This document shows positions 54,018 to 62,989 of a DNA stretch of 64,000 bases, piece after piece. Every line of letters starts with the position of its first letter. Position 1 is the first letter of the stretch. The notes below the pieces were generated by a model. That model did no database searches, had not been told where the DNA came from, and was given only the letters and a program-made list of their open reading frames with translations. The position numbers and the translations under genes are program-made. Origin of the DNA: Bacteroidia bacterium (GTDB lineage Bacteria; Bacteroidota; Bacteroidia; Flavobacteriales; Flavobacteriaceae); contig JAUIMB010000002.1 of NCBI GenBank assembly GCA_030432635.1, positions 310,001-374,000 of the forward strand, in the 5' to 3' direction.

Positions 54018-55015
54018 TGATCCGAATTGCCATTAATGGATTTGGTCGTATTGGCCGTCGAGTTTGCCGACTTATTCAAGAAAGAAATGACCTTGAGGTT
54101 GTGGCTATAAATGATTTAGCCGATGCAAAAACTTTAAGCCATTTGCTAAAGTACGACAGTATTCATGGTGTTTCCCCTCATCATATCACTGCAAAAGACA
54201 ATGGCATCTGTATAAACCAAAAGACCATAACATTACTCAACCACAACCATCCTAAGGATATTGATTGGTCACCTTATGCTGTGGATATTGTTATTGAATC
54301 TACTGGGAAATTTAAGACTTCTGAGCAGCTCAACCACCATATTAATAACGGAGCCAAGCGAGTCATTTTATCAGTTCCGCCTGTTGAAGATGACATAAAA
54401 ACAGTAGTTCTTGGCGTTAATGAGCATATTATTGCTGGAGACGAGCTTATCATTTCAAACGCTTCTTGTACGACCAATAATGCAGCACCAATGATTTCTG
54501 TGATCCATAAATTATGTGGTGTTAAACAAGCCTACATCACTACAGTTCATTCCTATACAACTGATCAGAGTTTACACGACCAACCGCATCGTGATTTGCG
54601 ACGTGCTAGAGCTGCTGGCCAATCCATTGTCCCAACGACTACTGGAGCTGCAAAGGCACTGACTAAGATTTTCCCAGAATTATTTGATGTTATTGGTGGT
54701 TGTGGCATTAGAGTTCCAGTAGCCAATGGCTCATTAACAGATATTACCTTCAACGTTGAGCAGACCGTGAGCATCGATGATATAAACGACGCATTTGAAC
54801 AAGCTTCTAAATCCTACTTAAAAACAATTCTTCAATATACTGAAGACCCAATTGTCTCTATAGATATTGTTGGAAATACCCATTCGTGCATCTTTGACTC
54901 CCAAATGACCTCAGTCATTGGAAACATGATAAAAATAGTAGGTTGGTATGACAATGAAACAGGTTATTCTGCTAGAATTTTAGATTTAATCTGCAATTTA
55001 TCGATGAAATTGTAA
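54017..55015 (+). CDS. gap: Glyceraldehyde-3-phosphate dehydrogenase, type I
   Basis: Glycolytic/gluconeogenic NAD(P) enzyme of 332 aa. NAD-binding IAINGFGRIGRRVCRLI, cofactor loop INDLADAKTLSHLLKYDS (Asp at the position that favours NAD), catalytic SNASCTTN with Cys151, activating His178 in TVHSYT, and phosphate-binding RRARAAGQSIVPTTTGAAK. It is coupled to lipA by a one-base overlap, an unusual partnership that ties carbon flow to lipoylation. Confidence 0.96.
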   Translation: MIRIAINGFGRIGRRVCRLIQERNDLEVVAINDLADAKTLSHLLKYDSIHGVSPHHITAKDNGICINQKTITLLNHNHPKDIDWSPYAVDIVIESTGKFKTSEQLNHHINNGAKRVILSVPPVEDDIKTVVLGVNEHIIAGDELIISNASCTTNNAAPMISVIHKLCGVKQAYITTVHSYTTDQSLHDQPHRDLRRARAAGQSIVPTTTGAAKALTKIFPELFDVIGGCGIRVPVANGSLTDITFNVEQTVSIDDINDAFEQASKSYLKTILQYTEDPIVSIDIVGNTHSCIFDSQMTSVIGNMIKIVGWYDNETGYSARILDLICNLSMKL

Positions 55016-55042
55016 CTTTTATCGAATAAATATTTATATTTG
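55010..55042 (+). promoter_or_regulatory. Promoter of the hybrid histidine kinase
   Basis: TTG (55010-55012), 22-bp spacer, TATATTTG (55035-55042). The upstream element overlaps the end of gap. Start near 55048, leader of about 16 bases. Confidence 0.5.
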
Positions 55043-55063
55043 TCCAAACGAATGTGACAAATC

Positions 55064-57295
55064 ATGTCCCAAATTAGATTTTACATAGTTGCTTTTTTAT
55101 TGAGCTTGTCCTACGTAACATTCGCTCAAATAGATACATCAGAAGACATTGATGTCTTACAGATGCGTATCGTAAATACCATTACCCAATCTGATCTAGA
55201 TCACGAAAGAGGTGATTATTTTAGTTCAAAAGATAATCTTCAAAAAGCCTTAGATCTTGCCAACAGCATTGATGACAAGAAAAGTCAAGGCATTATTCAT
55301 GCTAAAATAGGCCGATTTCAATTTACGGTTAATGAATACAAGAAAGCCTTGGTTTCATTAACCAAAGCTGCCGAGTTACAACGCGAACTCAATGATAAAG
55401 CGAATCTAGCGACCACATATAGCATTAAAGGAGCTCTTCATGCAAGTATGGAAGAGTACAAAGATGCCTTAGAGTATTTCAAGTCTGCCAAAGCGCTCTA
55501 TGAAGAAGAGGACTTAACCGCAAAAATTCCTGAGATCACCCTTAACGAAGCCAAAGTCCACCTTCACCTTAAAGACTATAAGACTGCAAAAGCTTTACTG
55601 GAAAACACTATTGTTTCCTCCAAAAAAAACAATCAAAATACCATTTTATCAAACGCTTTGATTTACAGTGGCAAGGCTCTTGTTAACTTAGGCAATCATG
55701 AGCAAGCCATTACTTTGACCAAAGAAGGACTTGATGTTGCCAATGCTTCAAATGATATTGAAAATATTAATGAGGCCTATTTAACCTTGAGTGATATCTA
55801 TGAGAATTATGGCGATTTTGAATTAGCTCATAATTTCCTGCAAAAGCACGTGACACTTTCAGATTCAATATTGAACATTCAGCGTGCTAATCTTACACCA
55901 GAAAAGCGTGCCGAATTCCTGGACACGTATAATGCTGCCGAATTTCAGAAACTAAAAACCAAAGTAGAAGAGCAAGAATCAGATAGTAACTTGGCCAAGA
56001 TCACCACAATTTTGAGTATTGCCTTAATTACTATTTTGTCGTTGTTGACCCTATCGCTTTATAAAAACAACAATATCAGGCTCAAGTCCAATAATATGTT
56101 GCAGGAAAAAAATGATGACCTGATCGAAGCCATGAAAAAAGCAGAGTTAGCTTCAAAGACAAAAGCTAATTTCCTATCTACGGTTACCCATGAGCTGCGA
56201 ACACCTTTGTATGCGGTTACTGGTTTGACCAATATGCTATTGGAAGAAAAACCAAATCCGGAACAAATTCCGCATTTAAAATCCTTAAAATTCTCTGGAG
56301 ATTACCTTTTGACATTCATCAATGATATTCTTCAAATCAATAAGATTGAAGCCAACAAAGTTGAGCTGGATCCTGTGTTATTCAATTTGAAAACCAAAGT
56401 TGAAAATGTGTGTTCTGCGCTTAACAATTCGGCATTAGACAACAATGTCATAATGCACTATGATTACCAAAAAGACTTACCAGAGACATTTATTGGTGAC
56501 AATCTAAAGATCTCGCAAATCCTTATCAACCTCATCGGTAATTCCATCAAATTTACTAAGGATGGTGACATTTGGGTAAGAGTCTACAGCATTGGTAATG
56601 AAGGAAATGACTATACTTTACGATTCGAGATTGAAGATAATGGTATAGGAATTTCAAAGGAAAAACAAGATAGTATGTTTGAGAGTTTCTCCCAAGGCTC
56701 TATACAAATCAATAGAAAATACGGTGGGACAGGCCTAGGCTTGTCTATTGTTAAAGGTCTTATTGAAATACTAAAAGGAAAAATCTACCTCAAAAGTGAA
56801 CTCGGAAAAGGCACCACGTTCTTCTTTGAAATTCCGTTAACCTACGCTCCAGAAACTGTTAAAATCGAAAAAGAAGATTATTCTAAAAACATTAGCGAAT
56901 TGGACATTAGTAACGTAAGGATCTTGATTGTTGAGGACAACAAGATCAATCAAATGATCACCAAGAAAATTCTCAATAAGATGAATCTTGAATGTGATAT
57001 TGTAGATAACGGAGAAGCTGCCGTTGAGAAAGTCAAGGAAAATGACTATAGTGTCGTTTTAATGGACATTCACATGCCTGGCATTAGTGGATTAGAAGCT
57101 ACCAAGATCATTAGAACTTTTGACAAGGAACTGACTATTTTTGCATTGACCGCAGTGACACTTGAAGACAAGATGCATGAATTTGATGAAGCTGGATTTG
57201 ATGACATCATTTCAAAGCCATTTAAACAAGAAGACTTCGAAAAGAAATTATATGAAGTCTTGGCCGAAAACCAAAACTCTACCGCTTCCATATAA
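55064..57295 (+). CDS. TPR-containing hybrid sensor histidine kinase
   Basis: Sensor of 743 aa: signal peptide (FYIVAFLLSLSYVTFAQ), about five TPR units in the periplasm (about 30-290), one transmembrane helix (ITTILSIALITILSLLTLSLY, about 313-333), HisKA with phospho-acceptor His376 in STVTHELRTPLYAV, an HATPase domain (N box LIGNSIKFTKDGD, G1 DNGIGISKEK, G2 GGTGLGLSI), and a C-terminal receiver domain with Asp668 in VVLMDIHMPG and Lys in SKPF. There is no Hpt domain or DNA-binding regulator next to it. Convergent with lpxK, separated by 1 bp. Confidence 0.94.
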   Translation: MSQIRFYIVAFLLSLSYVTFAQIDTSEDIDVLQMRIVNTITQSDLDHERGDYFSSKDNLQKALDLANSIDDKKSQGIIHAKIGRFQFTVNEYKKALVSLTKAAELQRELNDKANLATTYSIKGALHASMEEYKDALEYFKSAKALYEEEDLTAKIPEITLNEAKVHLHLKDYKTAKALLENTIVSSKKNNQNTILSNALIYSGKALVNLGNHEQAITLTKEGLDVANASNDIENINEAYLTLSDIYENYGDFELAHNFLQKHVTLSDSILNIQRANLTPEKRAEFLDTYNAAEFQKLKTKVEEQESDSNLAKITTILSIALITILSLLTLSLYKNNNIRLKSNNMLQEKNDDLIEAMKKAELASKTKANFLSTVTHELRTPLYAVTGLTNMLLEEKPNPEQIPHLKSLKFSGDYLLTFINDILQINKIEANKVELDPVLFNLKTKVENVCSALNNSALDNNVIMHYDYQKDLPETFIGDNLKISQILINLIGNSIKFTKDGDIWVRVYSIGNEGNDYTLRFEIEDNGIGISKEKQDSMFESFSQGSIQINRKYGGTGLGLSIVKGLIEILKGKIYLKSELGKGTTFFFEIPLTYAPETVKIEKEDYSKNISELDISNVRILIVEDNKINQMITKKILNKMNLECDIVDNGEAAVEKVKENDYSVVLMDIHMPGISGLEATKIIRTFDKELTIFALTAVTLEDKMHEFDEAGFDDIISKPFKQEDFEKKLYEVLAENQNSTASI

Positions 57296-57296
57296 A

Positions 57297-58307
57297 CTAT
57301 GAAGCACCTACAAAAGACCTAATACTATTTATAAACGTCTTTTCATTAGTCAATTGAAATACAATGGGCAAATAAAACAATGGTGTCGTTGCTTCATTGA
57401 ACGCATCTTTTAATCTCATGTAATCCTTTTCAGTTGTAAGGATGAATTCCTTTTCATAAAGCTTATCAATTTCTGAAGCCGTAAACATATGGTGGTCCTT
57501 AAACTTAAGATGCTCAAAATCCAACGACTTAGACCTCAAGTAGTTTACCAATGGTTCAGGGTTTGCAATCCCAGTAACCAAAGTGATGTTGCGATTGCCC
57601 AATGTTTCCAATAGCATCTCTTCCTTAGCATTGATAACCGTATTTGAATAGGCGATTGTACTAAAAAAAACCGTTTGATGTGATAAGGGATTTAATTTTT
57701 CTTTTAGGCTTTCCTGTTCTGAATCAGATATGGTATCCGGACATTTTGTGACCACTATAATATCGGCACGTTTTGCACCTGACTTCGGCTCTCTTAAATT
57801 TCCGGTAGGCAACATCATATCATCACAATACAAGTTATCATAAGAAGTAAGCAAGATATTGAAACCTGCCTTGACCTTTCGATGTTGAAATGCGTCATCC
57901 AATAAGATGACCTCAGGTTGTCTTTGCTCCATAAGCTGTTCGATTCCATGTTGCCTGTTAGCATCGACACTTACGATAACATCCTTGAATTTATGATAAA
58001 ACTGAAATGGTTCATCGCCTAATATCTTGGCATTCGAATTAGAATCGGCAATTATAAACCCTGAACTTTCCCGCTTGTAGCCACGGCTTAAGGTTGCCAA
58101 TGTATAGTCATTCTTCAATAGACGAATTAAATATTCAATCATTGGAGTTTTTCCTGTACCTCCAACACTCAAATTGCCAACACAAATAATAGGTAATGGA
58201 TAAGATTTTGACGATTTCCAACCCATATCATACAGTTTATTCCGCAACCATGTAACGAGGTAATACAAAGGCACAAAAGGAACAAGTATTTTTCGGAGTA
58301 GCTTCAC
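57297..58307 (-). CDS. lpxK: Tetraacyldisaccharide 4'-kinase LpxK
   Basis: Phosphorylates the 4' position of the lipid A precursor. 336 aa, P-loop kinase: CVGNLSVGGTGKTPMIEYLI (Walker A), LSRGYKRESSGF, GDEPFQF, ILLDDAFQHRKV (Walker B-type DD.FQHR), and a C-terminal LTTEKDYMRLKD. An N-terminal amphipathic helix binds the membrane. The start codon is GTG at 58307; no better upstream start exists. A gap of 215 bp separates it from the divergent Nif3 gene. Confidence 0.95.
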   Translation of the reverse strand: MKLLRKILVPFVPLYYLVTWLRNKLYDMGWKSSKSYPLPIICVGNLSVGGTGKTPMIEYLIRLLKNDYTLATLSRGYKRESSGFIIADSNSNAKILGDEPFQFYHKFKDVIVSVDANRQHGIEQLMEQRQPEVILLDDAFQHRKVKAGFNILLTSYDNLYCDDMMLPTGNLREPKSGAKRADIIVVTKCPDTISDSEQESLKEKLNPLSHQTVFFSTIAYSNTVINAKEEMLLETLGNRNITLVTGIANPEPLVNYLRSKSLDFEHLKFKDHHMFTASEIDKLYEKEFILTTEKDYMRLKDAFNEATTPLFYLPIVFQLTNEKTFINSIRSFVGAS

Positions 58308-58387
58308 TAGAACGAAGTTAATATATTATACCAAACAAACTACAAAATACACTAAATCTACTTGTTCATTTTTCACCTTGCTTCATT

Positions 58388-58427
58388 GTAAAATACTTCC
58401 GTAGCTGACACTATGCAAGTATTTTAC
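58388..58427. repeat. Perfect 11-bp inverted repeat between lpxK and nif3-like genes
   Basis: GTAAAATACTT (58388-58398) and AAGTATTTTAC (58417-58427) with an 18-base spacer. The site is in the divergent promoter region, so it could be an operator or a hairpin in the lpxK leader. The AT-rich gap otherwise shows only the -7 box for the plus strand gene. Confidence 0.5.
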
Positions 58428-58489
58428 CGCTTCGAAAGATAAAAAAGCAACTACGCATCTCAAAGTGCATTTTATAATTCATTTGGTAT

Positions 58490-58497
58490 TATATTTG
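58490..58497 (+). promoter_or_regulatory. Promoter -7 box of the Nif3-like gene
   Basis: TATATTTG; start near 58503, leader of about 20 bases. Confidence 0.45.
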
Positions 58498-58522
58498 TTT
58501 TTAAACCAACACCGAAAATAAT

Positions 58523-59638
58523 ATGATTGTTCAAGATGTTATTTACCAACTGGAAACCATAGCACCATTGGCATATGCTGAAGATTTTGATAATGTAGGG
58601 CTTTTGGTGGGTAACAAAAATGCGGAAGTTTCGGGTATATTGGTCACACTTGACACCCTAGAATCTATTGTAGATGAAGCTATTGCACTGAATTGCAATC
58701 TTATTGTGAGCTTCCATCCGATTATCTTTAAAGGTATTAAATCGCTAACCGGGAAAAGTTATGTCGAGCGAACCGTTTTAAAAGCCATTAAACATGACAT
58801 CGCAATCTACGCCATACATACCGCTTTAGACAATGCCCAAAAAGGTGTCAACGACATCATATGCAATACACTCGGTTTGAAGAACAAGCGCATTTTGATT
58901 CCGCAGAAAGGAACCATAAAAAAATTAACGACTTATGTTCCGACAGAACAAGCACCTGCTTTAAGATCTGCACTTTTCAATGCAGGAGCCGGAAATATTG
59001 GCAACTATGACAATTGCAGTTTCAATGCTGAAGGTAAAGGTACCTATCGCGGCAATGAACATTCTAATCCAACACTCGGTAAAAAAGGCGAACTGCACGA
59101 AGAAAATGAAACCCAAGTATCGGTAACATTCAACAAGCATGTAGAATCTAACCTCTTAGACACCCTATTTAAAAGTCATCCTTATGAAGAAGTTGCTTTT
59201 GAAATTACAACGCTTGACAATTACGACCAAACCATTGGAATTGGAATGATAGGAGAACTTGAGACTTCACAACCTTCAATGGAATTCTTTGAGTTTGTAA
59301 AAACAACTATGAATACTTCCTGCATAAGACATTCTGAAATCCATAAAGCCAACATAAAAAAAGTAGCTGTTTTAGGAGGCTCAGGAAGTTTTGCTATTGC
59401 TGCGGCAAAACGAGCTGGTGCAGACGTGTTGATCACAGCCGATTTAAAATACCACGATTTCTTTTCGGCTGAAAATAAAATCATACTCGCAGATATTGGA
59501 CATTATGAAAGTGAACAGTTCACAAAAAACTTTTTAGTGGACTATCTCTCAAAAAAAATTACTAATTTTGCACCTGCCTTTGAGGCAAGTAAGATCTTTT
59601 TATCAAAAATTAATACCAATCCGGTAAAGTATTTATAA
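58523..59638 (+). CDS. Nif3-like dinuclear metal centre protein
   Basis: Protein of 371 aa of the Nif3/YqfO family. The N-terminal half has DNVGLLVGN, SFHPIIFKGIKSL and AIYAIHTALDNAQKGVN; the C-terminal half has AVLGGSGSFAI, ADVLITADLKYHDF and ADIGHYESEQF, together supplying the His/Asp/Glu ligands for two metals. A PII-like insert of about 100 aa lies between (TTYVPTEQAPALRSALFNAGAGNIGNYDNC). The biochemical role is unsettled, although GTP cyclohydrolase activity has been discussed for the family. It is followed after 2 bp by the coiled-coil protein gene, a conserved pairing. Confidence 0.9.
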   Translation: MIVQDVIYQLETIAPLAYAEDFDNVGLLVGNKNAEVSGILVTLDTLESIVDEAIALNCNLIVSFHPIIFKGIKSLTGKSYVERTVLKAIKHDIAIYAIHTALDNAQKGVNDIICNTLGLKNKRILIPQKGTIKKLTTYVPTEQAPALRSALFNAGAGNIGNYDNCSFNAEGKGTYRGNEHSNPTLGKKGELHEENETQVSVTFNKHVESNLLDTLFKSHPYEEVAFEITTLDNYDQTIGIGMIGELETSQPSMEFFEFVKTTMNTSCIRHSEIHKANIKKVAVLGGSGSFAIAAAKRAGADVLITADLKYHDFFSAENKIILADIGHYESEQFTKNFLVDYLSKKITNFAPAFEASKIFLSKINTNPVKYL

Positions 59639-59640
59639 TT

Positions 59641-60420
59641 ATGGCAAAAAAAGCAGAAGCATCTGTTGAAGAGAGATTAAGAGCACTTTATGATTTACAA
59701 CTTATTGATTCTCGCATTGATGAAATAAGAAACGTTAGAGGTGAATTGCCTTTAGAAGTTCAAGATCTAGAAGATGACGTAGAAGGTTTAAATACAAGGC
59801 TTGAAAAGTTAGCGACAAGTCTAGAATTGATTGACGATCAAATAAAGTCAAAAAAGAACTTAATTGAAGAAGCAAAGGCCCTTATTAAAAAGTATACCGA
59901 ACAACAAAAGAATGTTAGAAATAACAGGGAATACAATTCGTTGACAAAAGAGGTAGAGTTCCAGGAATTGGAAATTCAATTGGCAGAAAAGCACATTAAG
60001 GAATTTAAGGTACAAATCGAACAGAAAAAAGAAGTGATCGATGAAACCAAGGAACGCCTTAAAGACCGTAAATCACATTTAAAGCACAAGCGTGCCGAAT
60101 TGGACGATATCCTTGCTGAAACCCAAAAAGAGGAAGAAGCACTTATTAAAAAATCGGATGATTTTCAAAAGAAGTTGGATGAGCGTTTGGTAAATGCTTA
60201 TTTGCGTATCAGAAATAACGTTAAAAACGGACTTGCTGTCGTGCCAATTGAAAGAGGTGCTTCAGGAGGTTCTTTCTTTACGATACCACCACAAATACAA
60301 GTTGAAATCGCATCTCGAAAAAAAGTAATTACAGATGAGCATAGCGGTCGTATTTTAGTTGATGCAGAACTAGCACAAGAAGAAAAAGAAAAAATGGAAA
60401 AGATGTTTGCCAAACTTTAA
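59641..60420 (+). CDS. Coiled-coil protein with degenerate C4-type zinc ribbon
   Basis: Protein of 259 aa. Residues 1-185 form a long coiled coil (EVQDLEDDVEGLNTRLEKL and many E/K/L heptads), and the C-terminal part resembles the C4 zinc ribbon that follows this coiled coil in many bacteria. The cysteines are gone: the CGGC-type knuckle reads ASGGSFFTIPPQ and the CPNCGRIL-type knuckle reads DEHSGRILVD. Zinc binding is thus unlikely, though the fold is preserved. Paired with the Nif3-like gene (2 bp). Function unknown. Confidence 0.88.
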   Translation: MAKKAEASVEERLRALYDLQLIDSRIDEIRNVRGELPLEVQDLEDDVEGLNTRLEKLATSLELIDDQIKSKKNLIEEAKALIKKYTEQQKNVRNNREYNSLTKEVEFQELEIQLAEKHIKEFKVQIEQKKEVIDETKERLKDRKSHLKHKRAELDDILAETQKEEEALIKKSDDFQKKLDERLVNAYLRIRNNVKNGLAVVPIERGASGGSFFTIPPQIQVEIASRKKVITDEHSGRILVDAELAQEEKEKMEKMFAKL

Positions 60421-60444
60421 GGTCATCTTTTCAATCAGTTTAAC

Positions 60445-60479
60445 AAAAGCCTCTAGTATGATCTAGAGGCTTTTTTTAT
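60445..60479 (+). terminator. Terminator of the nif3 operon
   Basis: Stem AAAAGCCTCTAG / CTAGAGGCTTTT (12 bp), loop of 6, then a T run. Confidence 0.9.
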
Positions 60480-60562
60480 CTAAACCTTAGTTTTTAATAA
60501 AATTTTCACATTAAAGTCTTAAGGTTTTGATGACACATACGACTTAGTGAAAAACAAAATCC

Positions 60563-61219
60563 ATGAAAAACATACTATCAACCCTAGTACTGGTTGTCTT
60601 ATTTAGCTGTCAAAACAATGCACAAATCAATGAAAAACAACAAGCGGTTATCAATGCCGAACCGATTGTTGTGCCTTTAGAAAATGGCAAAGCCAGAGCC
60701 TATTTCGCCAGTGGGTGTTTTTGGTGTGTGGAAGCGGTCTACGAAAGTGTCAAAGGTGTTGATGAAGCTATCAGTGGCTATTCTGGTGGTTTCACAGAAA
60801 ACCCAACATATGAGTTGAGCAACACAGGCGCAACTGGTCATGCCGAAGCTGTAGAAGTTATTTATGATCCAAATGTTGTAAGCTTTAAGACTTTAGTCGA
60901 TGTGTATTTTGCGTCTCAAGACCCTACACAAATTAATGGTCAAGGTCCTGATAAAGGCTCGCAATACCGCTCAATTATTTTCTATCAAAATGACGAACAG
61001 AAAAAGATTATAGAAGACAAAAAGTCTGCCTTGAGCAAAATATTAGATGCAAAAATTGCAGCTGAAGTCTATCCGTTCCAGAAATTTTGGAAAGCTGAGG
61101 ATTACCATCAAAACTACGAACGACTACACCCTAACCAAGGGTATGTTAGAAACGTATCCATTCCGAGATTAAATCGTTTTAAAGCCAAAATGCCTGAAGT
61201 TCTAAAGGAAAACCATTAA
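60563..61219 (+). CDS. msrA: Peptide methionine-(S)-sulfoxide reductase MsrA, lipoprotein form
   Basis: Repairs methionine-S-sulfoxide in proteins. 218 aa: signal peptide with lipobox VVLFSC (Cys16), then the MsrA domain with FASGCFWCVEAVYESVKGV (catalytic Cys52 in GCFWC), GHAEAVEVIYDP, DPTQINGQGPDKGSQYRSIIFY and FQKFWKAEDYHQNY. The lipid anchor places it in the periplasm or at the outer membrane, so it protects exported proteins. No MsrB domain is attached. The upstream gap of about 80 bp after a terminator should hold its promoter. Confidence 0.95.
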   Translation: MKNILSTLVLVVLFSCQNNAQINEKQQAVINAEPIVVPLENGKARAYFASGCFWCVEAVYESVKGVDEAISGYSGGFTENPTYELSNTGATGHAEAVEVIYDPNVVSFKTLVDVYFASQDPTQINGQGPDKGSQYRSIIFYQNDEQKKIIEDKKSALSKILDAKIAAEVYPFQKFWKAEDYHQNYERLHPNQGYVRNVSIPRLNRFKAKMPEVLKENH

Positions 61220-61249
61220 TTCTAGTAGTCCTTTCAAAGGTAGCCAAAC

Positions 61250-62041
61250 CTATTTGCTTGCCTTTATCTCAAAAATCAAAGGGTACAATTGGTCCTTAGT
61301 TGCATACAATCCTGAATCACTCTTTATGAGATTAGGTAAAACATCATACGGACTCTCATCATGCTCATTCAAATAATCGATTCGAAGTCCAGCTTCAATA
61401 AGCGCATTGACAACTTCGCTCAAACCGTGATTCCAACCATATTCCTTACTGATCATTTTAGAATCACCATCAGCATAAGTGCCTTCATATTCTTCATAAA
61501 TCGCTTCATCCTGCATATAACCGTAACGCATAACGGGTTGTTCACCTAAATAATCGAACATCCAAACTATAGGATGGAATTCGACCATATAAAATGTCCC
61601 TCCAACCTTCAATCGTTCAGCAATCATCCTTGCCCAAGGTTTTAAATCGGGTAACCAACCAATAACACCATAACTAGTAAAAACAATATCAAAGGTCTTG
61701 TCCACATGTTTTGACGTATCCAAAACATTGCAGCACACAAATTCAGCATTTAAATTCAACTCTTGGTTTAGGGATTTTGCCAAAGCAACACCTTCATCAC
61801 TCAAATCAACACCTACACACTTGGCTCCCATCCTACTCCAACTTAAGGTGTCTTGACCAAAATGACACTGTAAATGTAACAACGATTTATCCTTCACATC
61901 ACCAAGCGCTTGCAGTTCATATGGCATTAATGATGACTTCCCGTTTTTAAAAGCTTCTAGATCATACATATCACTTTCCGAATGGATTTTCACTTTTTCA
62001 TTCCAAGTGTTGCGATTTACCTCAAATTTATCTTCGTTCAT
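61250..62041 (-). CDS. Class I SAM-dependent methyltransferase
   Basis: Protein of 263 aa with a Rossmann methyltransferase domain: motif I LLHLQCHFGQDTLSWSRMGAKCVGVDLSDEG, post-I VCCNVLDTS, motif II-like FDIVFTSYGVIGWLPDL. The substrate is not identifiable; small-molecule methyltransferases of this pattern are common. Convergent with msrA (30-bp gap, no terminator seen) and divergent from the lipoprotein gene. Confidence 0.85.
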   Translation of the reverse strand: MNEDKFEVNRNTWNEKVKIHSESDMYDLEAFKNGKSSLMPYELQALGDVKDKSLLHLQCHFGQDTLSWSRMGAKCVGVDLSDEGVALAKSLNQELNLNAEFVCCNVLDTSKHVDKTFDIVFTSYGVIGWLPDLKPWARMIAERLKVGGTFYMVEFHPIVWMFDYLGEQPVMRYGYMQDEAIYEEYEGTYADGDSKMISKEYGWNHGLSEVVNALIEAGLRIDYLNEHDESPYDVLPNLIKSDSGLYATKDQLYPLIFEIKASK

Positions 62042-62098
62042 GGTCTATTGATTTTTCTGATCTAAAATAGTAATAACTTCGGAAATGATCGACTTTTA

Positions 62099-62106
62099 TA
62101 TCTTTG
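62099..62106 (+). promoter_or_regulatory. Promoter -7 box of the lipoprotein gene
   Basis: TATCTTTG falls inside the long version of the ORF starting at 62085, so the true start must be downstream, at 62124. Transcription should begin near 62112. Confidence 0.5.
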
Positions 62107-62123
62107 ACAAAAAAGAACAACAA

Positions 62124-62813
62124 ATGAAACAATTATTAGCTTTTATGTGTGTTTTCTCACTTTTGTACTCATGTAAACAAGAAACGAAGCAAGCACAAAT
62201 TCCTATTGATAGCAAAACTACCATAACAGAAGCTCCTACGATTGCTGAAAAAATTGCCAAAGCCCATGGTATAGATCACTGGAAAGATATCAATCGCATC
62301 ACCTTTACATTCCAAGTTGATAGAGATGACAAAAAAGGAGATGGCAGAGCTTGGACTTGGTTTCCAAAAAAGGACAGTATCATCATGAAAGCTGGAGAAC
62401 AACAGGTCACCTATAACAGACAACGCCTTGATTCTGTTCCTTCAAATGCTGACAAGGCATTTATCAACGACAAGTATTGGTTGTTAGTGCCTTTTCAACT
62501 CGTTTGGGATGAAGGCACTACAATTTCCGAACCCTCAAAAGCCAATGCTCCGATTTCTAAAACTGAAATGAACAAAATCACATTAACCTATGGCACTGAA
62601 GGAGGCTATACACCTGGAGATGCTTATGACATCTTTTTTGATAATGATTATCTGATACGAGAGTGGATTTTCAGAAAAGGCAATTCTCCTGAACCAAGCA
62701 TGATCACAACATTTGAAAATTATAAGGATTTCAATGGCATCTTAATCGCCAAGGAACATAAAAATGCTGAAGGCAATTTCAATCTGTATTTTTCCGACTT
62801 GAGCATAGAATGA
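62124..62813 (+). CDS. Lipoprotein of unknown function
   Basis: Protein of 229 aa with a type II signal peptide and lipobox LLYSC (MKQLLAFMCVFSLLYSC). The mature domain starts EKIAKAHGIDHWKDINRITFTFQVDRDD and has DGRAWTWFPKKDSIIMKAGEQ and GDAYDIFFDNDYLIREWIFRKG; this looks like a beta-rich ligand-binding fold similar in layout to LolA/LppX-type outer membrane lipoproteins, but I cannot assign a family. The track start at 62085 is excluded by the promoter position. Divergent from the methyltransferase gene; ends before a terminator. Confidence 0.78.
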   Translation: MKQLLAFMCVFSLLYSCKQETKQAQIPIDSKTTITEAPTIAEKIAKAHGIDHWKDINRITFTFQVDRDDKKGDGRAWTWFPKKDSIIMKAGEQQVTYNRQRLDSVPSNADKAFINDKYWLLVPFQLVWDEGTTISEPSKANAPISKTEMNKITLTYGTEGGYTPGDAYDIFFDNDYLIREWIFRKGNSPEPSMITTFENYKDFNGILIAKEHKNAEGNFNLYFSDLSIE

Positions 62814-62938
62814 AATCATGGTTCCAAATCGTTAAATAAATTATAAAAATGTAAAACGAATGTCATCAAGACATCCAAATAACGACTCAAGGACGTATAT
62901 AAAGTATACAATCCCGCATTTGCGTCCATATATATTTA
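62814..62938. other. Intergenic stretch with no recognised feature
   Basis: AT-rich sequence of 125 bp between the lipoprotein stop and the terminator. Only a loose GGACG / CGTCC inverted pair around 62890-62930 is visible, with no ORF. Confidence 0.4.
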
Positions 62939-62973
62939 AAGCGCTTCAATAATTGAAGCGCTTCTCTTTTTTG
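62939..62973 (+). terminator. Terminator after the lipoprotein gene
   Basis: Stem AAGCGCTTCAA / TTGAAGCGCTT with a 3-base loop followed by CTCTTTTTT. It is also placed to stop the convergent CDGSH transcript. Confidence 0.88.
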
Positions 62974-62989
62974 TTAATTCGCATAAAAA

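Noticed and set aside
62085-62123. N-terminal extension of the lipoprotein gene
   Set aside because: It includes the promoter -7 box and would bury the signal peptide behind 13 residues.
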